Positions 1-8,062 of a DNA stretch of 64,000 nucleotides are shown one piece after another (within the stretch, counting starts at the first letter, position 1; the number at the start of each line of letters is the position of its first letter). This DNA is from Pirellulaceae bacterium (GTDB lineage: Bacteria; Planctomycetota; Planctomycetia; Pirellulales; Pirellulaceae): contig JAHDXO010000044.1 of the NCBI GenBank assembly GCA_023382975.1, positions 1 to 64,000 on the forward strand, given 5' to 3'. Made by a program: the position numbers and the translations under genes. The notes under the pieces were generated by a model. That model made no database searches. It was not told the origin of the DNA and saw nothing but the letters and a program-made list of their open reading frames with translations.

Positions 1-38
1 GTTTCTACACTTAGCGCCAAAGGAGTGCATCATGTTGG

Positions 39-57
39 ACACGCTTTAGCGTGTTTT
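39..57 (+). terminator. Hairpin plus T-run, probable intrinsic terminator
   Basis: Inverted repeat ACACGCT-TT-AGCGTGT at 39-54 followed by a short T-run. It would end transcription coming from a gene left of the window. A very similar hairpin at 756-770 follows the next gene, so this may be a dispersed repeat that doubles as a terminator. Confidence 0.4.
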
Positions 58-185
58 CCCGTCTTGCTCCTTCGCCCTTACACAACGAAAATCGAGACCG
101 CAAGCAGCGAAAACACGGTGAACCGTACACTCCAGCGCGAGGAGATCGTGCGACGGACTTCGTCCACTTCAACAGGAGGACCCTC

Positions 186-629
186 ATGCAAGAACGAATC
201 CAAAACCTGGACGACGCAACCGCGATCCGCGTGCTGCGGACGTTCGCCACCGCGCGCCGCCGCTACGGGGATTATCACACCGACTGGTCGCCCGAGTTGC
301 AGCAAGCAGTGGTCGAGAACACCGACGCCTCGGACGCCTCGGACGCGTCCGACGCGGTGGGCGAAGGCGACCTGGCCCGCGAGGCCCTGTTGCTGCTGGC
401 CGACGATCCGGACAACCGCGCGGCGCTGGCCGCGCTGATCGAAAGCCCGCCCGTCCAACGCTTTCTGGACCCGGCCACCATCGCCGTCGGAGTCGCCGCG
501 CTGATCGCACTGCAGACCCACGTCAAATTCGAACGCACGAAGGACGGCAAGATCCATTTCAAGATCGAAAAGAAGCCCCTGCCGGTCGAGCTGATGCGCA
601 AGCTCCTGACGTTCTTCAGCCAGAAATAA
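186..629 (+). CDS. Hypothetical protein, 147 aa
   Basis: I do not recognise the family. The start ATG at 186 is chosen because an AGGAGGA ribosome site lies 5 bases upstream; the longer open frame to the left has no such site and non-protein-like composition. The protein has a helical, Arg-rich N-terminus (to residue ~35), three DAS triplets around residues 48-57, a hydrophobic Ala/Val-rich helix near 102-115 and a basic tail (KFERTKDGKIHFKIEKKP) that looks like a beta-hairpin. The hydrophobic helix is short, so membrane insertion is uncertain. It stands alone and is followed by a hairpin at 756-775. A role as a small adaptor or effector-associated component is possible but not shown. Confidence 0.75.
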   Translation: MQERIQNLDDATAIRVLRTFATARRRYGDYHTDWSPELQQAVVENTDASDASDASDAVGEGDLAREALLLLADDPDNRAALAALIESPPVQRFLDPATIAVGVAALIALQTHVKFERTKDGKIHFKIEKKPLPVELMRKLLTFFSQK

Positions 630-667
630 GCCCCCGACCACGAGTCCCTTGTCCAGCGCCGCGCGAC

Positions 668-740
668 GGGGTCGGGAGTCGTTTTCGGCCATCGACCAAC
701 CACATGGCAAGACGCTTGCCCGAAAACGACTCCCGACCCC
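668..740. repeat. Hairpin repeat, copy 1 (21-bp perfect arms)
   Basis: Perfect 21-bp inverted repeat: arms 668-688 and 720-740, core GGGGTCGGGAGTCGTTTTCG, loop of 31 bases. Copy 2 (867-939) has identical arms and a diverged loop. Confidence 0.85.
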
Positions 741-755
741 TTCCCCGTCGGAGTT

Positions 756-775
756 CACGCTTCGAGCGTGTTTTT
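756..775 (+). terminator. Hairpin plus T5, probable intrinsic terminator
   Basis: CACGCT-TCG-AGCGTG at 756-770 followed by TTTTT, 127 bases after the stop of the gene ending at 629. The flanking text (to about 860) resembles 39-140, so the hairpin belongs to a longer, diverged duplication. Confidence 0.45.
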
Positions 776-803
776 CCCTCCCGCTGTCGTTTCCCCAGGC
801 GGT

Positions 804-1373
804 TCAGAATGGATAAAACAAAAGCCAAGAGCACGATGAATCGTGAACTCCAGCGCGGCGCACCACGGGGTCGGGAGTCGTTTTCGGCCATCGACTAAAC
901 CTATGGAAACGACCTTGCCCGAAAACGACTCCCGACCCCTTCCGCCGGTTCCACAAAGAACGACATAGCCGAGTGCTTCGTGCCCCCAAAGAAAGAGCCC
1001 CGTGATCCAGTGTTCCATCGCTGGTCGTATCCGAACTGCGCAGATGGCTGAACGGCTGCTCGGGCCTCGAACCGCTCCGGGATGGATGACCGCCGAAACA
1101 GCGGATCACCGTGTCGAGTTCGCGGCGGATGTCGGAGAAGTCAAAATGGTCTTCATCGATTTGACGATTCTCGATCCGCGACACGAGCAGCAGCAGGAGA
1201 AGCGGCTTCTTCAGCGCAGCACCAAGGGAACTCGAACGATGTAGCTTCATCGAGCAGATGTCGGTTAGCAACTGTTCCAAGATTTGGTCGGGATCGTCTT
1301 CCATCTGCTGTTTCGATTGGCAGGACGGCGTTTGATCCGAAGGTGCGTAATATACCTTCGTCAGTGAATCCAT
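804..1373 (-). pseudogene. Remnant of an HNH-type restriction endonuclease (sulfur-binding domain)
   Basis: On the minus strand about 70 residues read like the N-terminal DNA sulfur-binding domain of ScoMcrA-type HNH endonucleases: a hydrophobic KKPLLLLLLVSRI helix, then FDFSDIRRELDTVIRCFGG and PEQPFSHLRSSD, matching the family pattern HKPLLLL..., ...L..LL..FGP, HPEYPFW.L. A possible start is the Met at 1304. After SHLRSSD (about 1055) similarity is lost and the frame runs through the hairpin repeat at 867-939, so the remainder and the HNH domain are missing. The family is known to cut phosphorothioate-modified DNA. The assignment rests on motif recall, not on a search. Confidence 0.5.
867..939. 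repeat. Hairpin repeat, copy 2 (21-bp perfect arms)
   Basis: Arms 867-887 and 919-939 identical to those of copy 1 at 668-740; loop differs at several positions. It sits at the truncated end of the endonuclease remnant. Confidence 0.85.
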
Positions 1374-2083
1374 CGGGGCAACTTCTGGACTTTCCCTCCG
1401 AGGTTTGGACCGGTTCGTCGGACGATTCTTCGAGCGAGCTGGGCATCATCCCGCCGAATCCGGGAATGGGATCTCAGCGGTGGCTGTCCCAGCGAACGTC
1501 GGTGGTTTTCACGGATGCAGTCAGCGGCGAACCGAATCGCAGCCTTGGCGTTGTTGTACTCGTTGGCCGGGGATCGGGAAGCACCCGCGGACGAGTTTTC
1601 GAATCGTCCGTGTTGCGGGTTGCGATAGGAAAATGAGGACAGAAAGATGGTGAACGGGCGGGGGGACACTTCTGCCATCAAGGCTCTTGACGTGCTTCAT
1701 CGGACTTTGCGGCGGACGCTGGGTGCTGCGTGCGTTGCTCGTTCGGACGATTCGCCATGAAGAGGCGCAGGGCAGCCGGTGGGCGACGGCGGCCGGTTGC
1801 TGAATTGCGGAGATCGCGGGAGACCTGCGGTCGGCGGGGACGGCGGGGTGGAGAGCCGCGCCGAGCGTGTCGCCGATTTCAACCGTTCGCAATTCCGCCT
1901 GCAACGAGCCCTCGGTTGGCCCGTCGCCCCCCACCGCTCGCCAGCCGACGACCAAGCCTTCGCCGACGAAACCTCCACTTGGTGGTAAACCCGGTGGGCT
2001 TACGCCACACCGCTCGCCAGGAAAAAGCATTCGCCGACGAAACGTCAACTTAGTGGCTCGCGGGCGCCGAACGCGAGTCGCCC
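1374..2083. other. Gene-free stretch with a ~75-bp direct repeat
   Basis: No open frame here has protein-like composition or a ribosome site. Two direct repeats are visible: CCACCGCTCGCCAG followed by TTCGCCGACGAAAC.TC.ACTT.GTGG, ending at 1985 and again at 2056, about 71 bases apart. The second copy runs directly into the hairpin at 2057-2077. Confidence 0.6.
2057..2077. repeat. Small hairpin, CTCGCG/CGCGAG stem
   Basis: Stem CTCGCG (2057-2062) and CGCGAG (2072-2077) around GGCGCCGAA. The same hairpin with a compensated outer base pair (GTCGCG/CGCGAC) is at 8810-8830; both follow an AGTGG sequence. Confidence 0.6.
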
Positions 2084-2303
2084 CCGCCGAGCTTGCTCGG
2101 TGGTGCGGTGATTTTGCACTAGAGGGCAAAATCTGTACGTCTTCCGCTCCCCGCCGAGCTTGCTCGGTGGAAGCCGTGATTGAAGCTTCGCGCGTGAGCA
2201 TGACCGAATCATGCGCTCCACCGAGCGAGCTCGGCGGGGGCGAGGCTTCTCGCGATTCCGAGATTTAGTGTAGAATCGCCGTCCCACCGAGCAAGCTCGG
2301 CGG
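2084..2303. repeat. 220-bp imperfect palindromic element, copy 1
   Basis: Four 20-bp units: CCGCCGAGCTTGCTCGGTGG at 2084-2103 and 2151-2170, and its inverted form at 2218-2237 (one change) and 2284-2303. The DNA between the outer and inner units is also an imperfect inverted repeat, so the whole element can fold on itself. To the right, CCAACTTCAAAG (2312-2323) matches the terminal repeat of the 21-kb copy; the matching left end is absent, so this copy is truncated or fused to the hairpin repeat at 2057-2077. Confidence 0.85.
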
Positions 2304-2418
2304 AGACGCGGCCAACTTCAAAGTAGCCTCTCTTCCGGCCGGCCTTGGTCCCTTGAAGGCTCTCTCGGTTCGCAACCGTCTTCCCCGACGATCACCACAC
2401 GATCTGATCCATCGTTAG

Positions 2419-2775
2419 CTAGATCTCTGGATACTGAACACGACCATCCACTCCAACGTGAATATGTCGCTGCCGTTTCAGTTCAGCGAAGATTTTCTCC
2501 TTGTCACCATCCGAAATTCCGCCTTGGAACTGAAACATGGCGCCGATGGAATTGAAGACCGCCTCCTTCTTCGAGGGCTTCAATTTTCGAAGGCGGTCAG
2601 CGACGTACTGAACGACCTCCGGGTCCGGCTTGGGTTTTGCCTCAGTCGTTTGCCTTCGTTGTGGATTCTGTTCCTCTTCCTCCTTCCGCGCCAATTGAAT
2701 CAATAATTGCGCTAAGCGAAACTTGTCACGATAGGTGAGTTGCTCAATTCCCTTGGTAAGGTCATCGTAGGTCAT
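2419..2775 (-). CDS. Hypothetical protein, 118 aa, with a possible winged-helix C-terminus
   Basis: The N-terminal 35 residues form a charged helix ending in KEEEEQ, then a linker rich in K, P and Q, then a compact region (about residues 55-118) with the pattern LRKLKP...AVFNSIGAMFQFQGGISDGDKEKIFAELKRQ, followed by a short beta end. The last part has the helix-turn-helix plus beta-wing spacing of small winged-helix domains that I recall from planctomycete and cyanobacterial proteins, so DNA or RNA binding is possible. The start at 2775 is the only in-frame Met and lacks a strong ribosome site. It stands alone, and no toxin-like partner is seen. Confidence 0.7.
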   Translation of the reverse strand: MTYDDLTKGIEQLTYRDKFRLAQLLIQLARKEEEEQNPQRRQTTEAKPKPDPEVVQYVADRLRKLKPSKKEAVFNSIGAMFQFQGGISDGDKEKIFAELKRQRHIHVGVDGRVQYPEI

Positions 2776-3216
2776 GGCGAATCCGTCGAGTGATTAGGTT
2801 TCGACCCGCTTTCGGAGGTCAAAAACGTTAAGGCGTCGATACTGCCGGCGCTCAGTGATTTGACTTGCCATATACGAGGACTCGTTTCCGAACCCTGCAG
2901 GATCGAAACCTGGTTAACTGGACCGCGGAACCGCAGCGGGTATGGATTCTCTATTCCGCAAACCGCTCCGCACGCGACCATTTTAGCCAGACGGGAAAGT
3001 GAATGGCAACTAGCCACGGGCGGGGTTTTCGAGGAATCTCTGTGGAATCGGAGACTGGCGAAGTCTGCAGGACGATGCAGCGCGATGGATTGTGGCGATG
3101 GTGCTGGGCGGCGGTGCTTGAAGCAAGCACGCGGCGGTCATTTCTTGCTATGATGCGTTCTTTGACGGAACACCCACAGTCGCCAAGTGCCACGAAAGGT
3201 CGCAGGACACCGAAGA
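2776..3216. other. Intergenic region, nothing recognised
   Basis: Open frames here (for example minus-strand 2772-3017) have no ribosome site and non-protein-like composition. I see no RNA gene. Confidence 0.5.
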
Positions 3217-3340
3217 CTTTGAAGTTGCGCGTGGCCGGGTTCGCGAGAATTCGTTGGTGTTTCGCGGGGGACGGCCAACAATCCAGAGTCCGAATTCTCA
3301 CGAATTCGGCTACTCCCCGTCGAGAAGCGCAACTTCAACG
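3217..3340. mobile_element. 124-bp MITE-like element with 12-bp terminal inverted repeats
   Basis: Left end CTTTGAAGTTGC (3217-3228), right end GCAACTTCAACG (3329-3340), 11 of 12 complementary, and essentially the ends of the element at 21167-21440. Flanking octamers ACCGAAGA (3209-3216) and AGTGAAGA (3341-3348) agree at 6 of 8 positions, consistent with a decayed target duplication. The interior differs from the 21-kb copy and holds the palindrome at 3290-3313. Confidence 0.6.
3290..3313. repeat. REP-like palindrome, copy 1
   Basis: Core CCGAATTCTCACGAATTCGG (3290-3309) followed by CTAC. It is identical to 39512-39535, which lies next to a REP-type transposase fragment; a diverged form is at 13268-13288. 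Confidence 0.7.
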
Positions 3341-3380
3341 AGTGAAGACGATCCCCAGATCCTCACCAAGGATGACGAAC

Positions 3381-5453
3381 ATGAATCGAATCACGACGCT
3401 CGCCCTCGCACTGTTGTTGTTACTGAGCACCTCGCTTGCCGCCGCGGACCTCGACTCGGGTTTGGTCGGCCATTGGCGGTTCGACGATGGCGACGGGAAG
3501 ACGGTCAAGGATCTGTCAGGCGGCGGAAACGACGGGGTGATCGCCTTCGGTACGCTCCGCAAGGAGCGGGGCACCACGTCGCTCGAACTCGACGGGTTCG
3601 ACGGGCATGTACGGATCGAGCCCCAGACGCCGCTGCCATTGACGAACGAAATCACTACGGCCCTGTGGGTCAAGGTGGCTCGGTTGCCGAACAACACGGT
3701 GCTGTTCGGCATCCCCAACGCCAATCCCGACTGGACCACGCCGGTCTTCGGCATGTATGCGTCGGCCGGACGGATCGTCTACGGCCAGTTCGGCGACAAG
3801 CGCGCTCCCAAGGCGCTGGTCGAAGCGAGGACGGAAATGCCGCTGGGCGCATGGACCTTGCTGACCGCCACGTCGGACGGCGCGACGCTGCGATTCTACG
3901 TCAACGGGGTGCTGGACGCCGAGCAGGTCCAGCCCTCGGTCGTGGCCTTCAACGGCCAGCCGCTGCTGATCGGCAAAGGGATGGGCGCGAAGCCGTCGTT
4001 GCGTGGACGCGTCGGAGAATTGCGGATCTACAACCGCACGTTGACGGCCGACGAGGTGCACTCGCTGTTCGCCCAGACTCGATCGGCTTACGATCAGTCA
4101 TCGCCGGTTCGCGCCTCGGCTCGAGATGGAACCGTGCCGGTCGAAACGCACGGAAACAGTCCAGCGCACAACGCGCCCTGGCGAGTCCAACCCACGCGGT
4201 TGCTGGAGTTGCTGGACGGGTACACGCCGTCGGGCCAACAGGTGAAGTTGAACCGCTACGGCGGCAGAATGGACCGTCCGCGCGAAGAGGCCACCGGATT
4301 CTTTACCACCAAGAAGATCAACGGGCGCTGGTGGTTGATCGATCCGGAAGGCTGTCGCTTCGTCCACATCGCGATCAACGCGGTGCGTGAACCACGGGAC
4401 GTGAATGCGAACTTCGGCTCCGCCGATCAGTGGGCCGAGGCCGTGACGAAACAACTGCGGGCCAACGGTTTCAACGGACTGGGCAATTGGTCCACCAGCC
4501 GACTGCAAGAGGTCGATTCGCCGTTGGTCTGGGTGCTGCGCCGCGATTTCATCTTCGCCTTTGCCCGCGCAAAGAACCTGGTCGAGCCAGCCGCCGGAAC
4601 GCAAGGCTTCCTGAACCGCTGCATGCCGGTGTTTCATCCCGAGTTCCCGGCGTTTTGCGAAGAGTACGGCAAGGAGTTGGCGGCGACGGCCGATGACCCG
4701 ACGCTGCTGGGCATCATGACGGAAAACGAATTGCAGTGCCCCTACGATCTGCTGGACCGCTATCTCGCAAGCGACGCGGCGAATCCCGATCTGAAGCCCG
4801 GACGCGACGCGGCCGTGGCGTGGCTGACCGCGCGAAAGGGTTCGGCCGATCCCAGCGGGCTGACTCGCCGCGATCGGTACGAATTTATCGCGTACGCTTT
4901 CGATTCGTACTATCGCATCGTCACGCCGATCGTCCGCAAGTACGACCCGAACCATTTGTACCTCGGTTCGCGGCTGAACTATTCCTCGGGCCAGTTCGAC
5001 AATCCTTGGTTCTGGAAAATGCTCGCGCCGTTTCACGATGTCGTATCGGTGAATTACTATCACCGCTGGGAACCGCAGGCGGACGAGTTCTCGGACTGGG
5101 CAGCATGGGCGGATAAACCGATTCTGATCACGGAATGGTACGCCAAGGCGATGGACGTGCCGAACTTGGCCAATACGCACGGCGCCGGCTGGTTGGTGCG
5201 GACTCAGGAGGACCGCGCGCGGTTCTACCAGCATTTCACGCTGGGCTTGCTGGAAACGCCGAACGTCGTCGGCTGGCATTACTTCAAGTACCTGGACGAT
5301 CCGCCGGAGTCCAAGGCGTTGGACAATCTGGGCGGCGCCAACAAAGGGATGTTCGACGTGCTGGGCAAGCCGTACCCACCGCTATTCGAGCGAGCCGGCG
5401 CCGTGAACCGCGAGGCGTATCCGCTGATCGAATTCTTCGACGCGCGTCGTTAG
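3381..5453 (+). CDS. Secreted LamG-domain glycoside hydrolase, agarase-like, 690 aa
   Basis: Probably a polysaccharide hydrolase of a retaining (beta/alpha)8 family, exported to the periplasm or beyond. Residues 1-22 are a Sec signal peptide ending SLAAA. Residues ~25-230 form a LamG/concanavalin-like jelly roll (GLVGHWRFDDGDG, ELRIYNRTLTADEV), often a carbohydrate-binding module. The catalytic part starts near 305 with GRWWLIDPEGCRF and resembles beta-agarase-like enzymes. TENE near 446 would supply the acid/base Glu and ILITEWYAK near 582 the nucleophile. The start at 3381 follows AAGGA by eight bases and begins exactly at the signal peptide; the open frame extends left to 3003 but that part is not protein-like. 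It converges on the next gene with only seven bases between stops. The substrate is not known. Confidence 0.85.
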   Translation: MNRITTLALALLLLLSTSLAAADLDSGLVGHWRFDDGDGKTVKDLSGGGNDGVIAFGTLRKERGTTSLELDGFDGHVRIEPQTPLPLTNEITTALWVKVARLPNNTVLFGIPNANPDWTTPVFGMYASAGRIVYGQFGDKRAPKALVEARTEMPLGAWTLLTATSDGATLRFYVNGVLDAEQVQPSVVAFNGQPLLIGKGMGAKPSLRGRVGELRIYNRTLTADEVHSLFAQTRSAYDQSSPVRASARDGTVPVETHGNSPAHNAPWRVQPTRLLELLDGYTPSGQQVKLNRYGGRMDRPREEATGFFTTKKINGRWWLIDPEGCRFVHIAINAVREPRDVNANFGSADQWAEAVTKQLRANGFNGLGNWSTSRLQEVDSPLVWVLRRDFIFAFARAKNLVEPAAGTQGFLNRCMPVFHPEFPAFCEEYGKELAATADDPTLLGIMTENELQCPYDLLDRYLASDAANPDLKPGRDAAVAWLTARKGSADPSGLTRRDRYEFIAYAFDSYYRIVTPIVRKYDPNHLYLGSRLNYSSGQFDNPWFWKMLAPFHDVVSVNYYHRWEPQADEFSDWAAWADKPILITEWYAKAMDVPNLANTHGAGWLVRTQEDRARFYQHFTLGLLETPNVVGWHYFKYLDDPPESKALDNLGGANKGMFDVLGKPYPPLFERAGAVNREAYPLIEFFDARR

Positions 5454-5460
5454 AGTTCGG

Positions 5461-6606
5461 CTACTGCCCCTGGCCCTTCTTGCGCCAGTACTCCAGGAAT
5501 TCGGCGACGGGCTTGCCGCCGGGTTTCGCGCCGGCGGCGTGTTCTTCGATCGAGTGCCCGAAGTAGTGGCTGATCCATCCATCGACGCGATCGCTGGCCC
5601 CGTCGATGAACTGATCGAGTTCCTCGAGTGTGCAGCTCAGCGGAAAGATCTCGCCGACGACCATCGGCTTGCCGATATCGTAGACGGCCAATGCCGTCAG
5701 CGCCTTGTCGACTTCGCCCGACTTGGGATAGAAGTGGACGCTGACGAAGTCCAGGTGGCGAGCGACCTCGGGGGCGTAGAACAAGGGCTTCGCGCCCGGA
5801 AACACCTGCGCCCAGGGAATCACGCCGATGGTCACCAGATGGTCGCGATCGTGTTGGCGAATGGCCTCGGTCATCTTCTTGACCCAGGCCTCGGCGATGG
5901 CCGGACTGGTTCGTCCCGCCGGTTCGTTGCAGATTCGTTGCACGAAGTAGAACCCCTCCAACTCGCCCAGCAGCCAGGGATGTTCGCCTTCCTTGGCCTG
6001 GGTGATGACGGGCTCGTTCATCAAGTCGTAGCAGAACACCGCGGGATGTCCCGCGCACGCTTGAGCGATCACTTCCCAGAAGTTCGCTTGCGTCTGCCAG
6101 CGTTCCGCTTCGCCCAGTTTGTCGTACCAAGCCGGGACATGGTTCAGGCGGTAGCATCCCAGGCCGGTGAGTTTCAGATAGAGGCCGCAATCCCGAGCCA
6201 GATTCAACGTGCGCCGCAGTCGTTGGATCGCTTCGGCATCGACCTCCTCGGCCGTGTTCATGTAGGTGCCCACCTGGAGATGCAGACGCACCACGTTGGC
6301 GCCCAGGTCGCGCATCCGCCGGAAATCCGCTTCGACGCTCAGCCAGTCCTCCTCCCAGTACTCCTCGACGATCTGGCCGAACTTGCCGACGAAATTGAAG
6401 CCCCACGGCACAAAAGGCGTCTTCGAGTCAGCCAGGACGAACCCCTTGCCATCCTCGGCGATCTGGACCGCCTGCATGCTGTGTTTCTCCGCCGCGGCCG
6501 ATTGGGCGGACGGTTCCTGTGCGTGCAGCGACGCCGTCGCGCACAAGAGCATTGCAGCCAGCCAGATCGTCGTTTCCGAAAACTTGAGAGCCTTCTTCGT
6601 TTTCAT
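5461..6606 (-). CDS. Secreted GH5-like glycoside hydrolase, 381 aa
   Basis: Cellulase/mannanase-fold enzyme. The signal peptide is in residues 1-30 (hydrophobic run then ASLHAQ). The barrel begins at WGFNF (~69) followed by RRMRDLGANVVRLHLQ, the classic second strand of GH5. DLMNEP near 195 carries the catalytic acid and MVVGEIFPL near 317 the nucleophile. The start at 6606 is preceded by AAGGAG. The frame is open further upstream but overlaps unrelated DNA. Its neighbour on the opposite strand is another secreted hydrolase, so both may act on the same plant or algal polymer; this is inference. Substrate specificity cannot be read from the sequence. Confidence 0.85.
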   Translation of the reverse strand: MKTKKALKFSETTIWLAAMLLCATASLHAQEPSAQSAAAEKHSMQAVQIAEDGKGFVLADSKTPFVPWGFNFVGKFGQIVEEYWEEDWLSVEADFRRMRDLGANVVRLHLQVGTYMNTAEEVDAEAIQRLRRTLNLARDCGLYLKLTGLGCYRLNHVPAWYDKLGEAERWQTQANFWEVIAQACAGHPAVFCYDLMNEPVITQAKEGEHPWLLGELEGFYFVQRICNEPAGRTSPAIAEAWVKKMTEAIRQHDRDHLVTIGVIPWAQVFPGAKPLFYAPEVARHLDFVSVHFYPKSGEVDKALTALAVYDIGKPMVVGEIFPLSCTLEELDQFIDGASDRVDGWISHYFGHSIEEHAAGAKPGGKPVAEFLEYWRKKGQGQ

Positions 6607-6632
6607 GCCAGGGTCTCCTTGGACGAGAGGTA

Positions 6633-6758
6633 TCACCGCACGTCGGGCCGTGCCAAGCCGCGTTGGTCTTCGCCGTAACAGGCTTCGAGGAACGCGACGG
6701 CCGCCGGGTCCGCCGATTCCTCGCCGCTGAGTTTGAGACAAATGTCGCGAGGGTTCAA
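6633..6758 (-). CDS. Possible small coupled gene, 41 aa
   Basis: A TTG at 6758 overlaps the TGA stop of the upstream permease gene (TTGA), and the frame then reads a well-balanced sequence beginning LNPRDICLKLSGEESADPAA and ending GLARPDVR, stopping 26 bases before the start of the GH5 gene. Composition looks more like real protein than the neighbouring noise, and the overlap would allow translational coupling. It could equally be the tail of a lost gene. I do not recognise it. Confidence 0.3.
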   Translation of the reverse strand: MNPRDICLKLSGEESADPAAVAFLEACYGEDQRGLARPDVR

Positions 6759-7942
6759 TACCGGATGATCTTCCGCAACAACCAGATGCCCGCCAAACCC
6801 AGCAAAACGTTGCCGGCCCACACCGTGCAGGGCGGCAGGACACCCGTCTTCGCTTGATCGACGCCGAGTGCCAGCAGCGGGTAGTACACGATCAGAATGG
6901 GCAGGAAGACGATCGCGAAGCTGGTCCACAGATCCGAATTGCGGAGATGCATGGACAGCGGCGCGCCGACCACCACGAAGAACAGGCAACTGAAGCCGTT
7001 GGCCCAGCGCCGCCACGGTTCAGTCTCCAGCCGGTGCAGCCGTTCGGCGGAGGTGCGCAGCTCGCGTTGGCGGATGCTCCACTCGGCGCCCGACAGACTC
7101 TGCAAGTCGCCGGTCAAGAACGCATACGAGGCTTCCACGGCGCTGCGTTGTCGCAACTGATCGAGCGCTTCGCGTTGCTTCTCCGTTTCCGGGGCGAGCA
7201 GCCACATGGGCAGATTGGAAGGGCTGGTCGAAGCCCCGGCCTTCTGTGCGGCGTCGGTCAGCGGGATCTCGCGGCTGATCGTATTCGGGAACACGATCGA
7301 CGCCTGATCGCCCACGGTGACTTCGCCGTCGGTCATTTGAATGCTCAGCGTCCCGCGCGCCGGATTCAGCGTTAGTTCCGCCACCTGAGCCGTCAGTACC
7401 ACAGGCGGCTTACCGCCCTCGGTGTGGAAACAGATCATCGGCCGGATCAAACGCCGATCCTCGACGTCCTTGACGCTCACCGAAAACTGCTTGGTCCGGT
7501 ACGAACCCTGACTATGCAACATGCCGTAGATGATCTGCTCGACCGAATGCAGCACCACTCGCTCCATGCCGCGCCGGCCCCAGGACACGGCCAGGTCGTT
7601 CAGCCAGACAGCGACCAGGCTGACCAGGAAGGCCAGCACCAGCGCCGGCGCGATCAGTTTCATCGGCGAGATGCCCAGGGATTTGAGCGCCACGACCTCG
7701 TTTCCGGCAGCCATCCGGCCGAAGACGCTGCAAGCCGCGAACAACATGGTGCCGGGAACCGCGAATCTCAGGGCGTTGGGGGTCGCGTACGGGATCAACT
7801 TCAAGATCGGTTCGGGGCCCAGGCCCTGCCGAATCGCCTCGTGCGCCACGCCGACGATCAGCATCAACACGGTCATCCCGGTCAAGGTCAGGATGAACAC
7901 CTTGAGCAGTTCGCACAGTACGTAGCGAGAGATGATCCACAT
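6755..7942 (-). CDS. LptF/LptG-type permease (YjgP/YjgQ family), 395 aa
   Basis: Inner-membrane permease subunit of the lipopolysaccharide export machine, which with LptB2 extracts LPS and passes it to LptC. Three hydrophobic segments occur in the first ~110 residues (FILTLTGMTVLMLIVGVA; ALRFAVPGTMLFAACSVFGRM; LVLAFLVSLVAVWL), a large periplasmic beta domain follows (~130-290), and three more helices close the protein (SCLFFVVVGAPLS, FAIVFLPILIVYYPL, VWAGNVLLGLAGIWLL). NEVVALKSLGIS after the second helix is the typical cytoplasmic coupling loop. Met at 7942 fits family N-termini (WIISRYVLCELLKVF). No second permease or lptB is nearby, so the assignment to F or G is open. Confidence 0.85.
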   Translation of the reverse strand: MWIISRYVLCELLKVFILTLTGMTVLMLIVGVAHEAIRQGLGPEPILKLIPYATPNALRFAVPGTMLFAACSVFGRMAAGNEVVALKSLGISPMKLIAPALVLAFLVSLVAVWLNDLAVSWGRRGMERVVLHSVEQIIYGMLHSQGSYRTKQFSVSVKDVEDRRLIRPMICFHTEGGKPPVVLTAQVAELTLNPARGTLSIQMTDGEVTVGDQASIVFPNTISREIPLTDAAQKAGASTSPSNLPMWLLAPETEKQREALDQLRQRSAVEASYAFLTGDLQSLSGAEWSIRQRELRTSAERLHRLETEPWRRWANGFSCLFFVVVGAPLSMHLRNSDLWTSFAIVFLPILIVYYPLLALGVDQAKTGVLPPCTVWAGNVLLGLAGIWLLRKIIRY

Positions 7943-8062
7943 ACGACGCCCAGCGGCGAGATCCGGTCGAAAGCGCAACGACCCGCGGACTGTACCAATT
8001 CGCGCGCACTCTGAAAACGACAGTTTCCTGGTCGCGAGCCGTCAAACCGCCTGCGGGCAGTG

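Noticed and set aside
2772-3017. 81-codon minus-strand frame with ATGA-like overlap to the 118-aa gene
   Set aside because: Sequence is not protein-like and there is no ribosome site; the overlap is probably chance.
3003-3380. N-terminal extension of the LamG hydrolase
   Set aside because: A signal peptide begins at 3381 behind a good ribosome site, and the extension crosses a repeat element.
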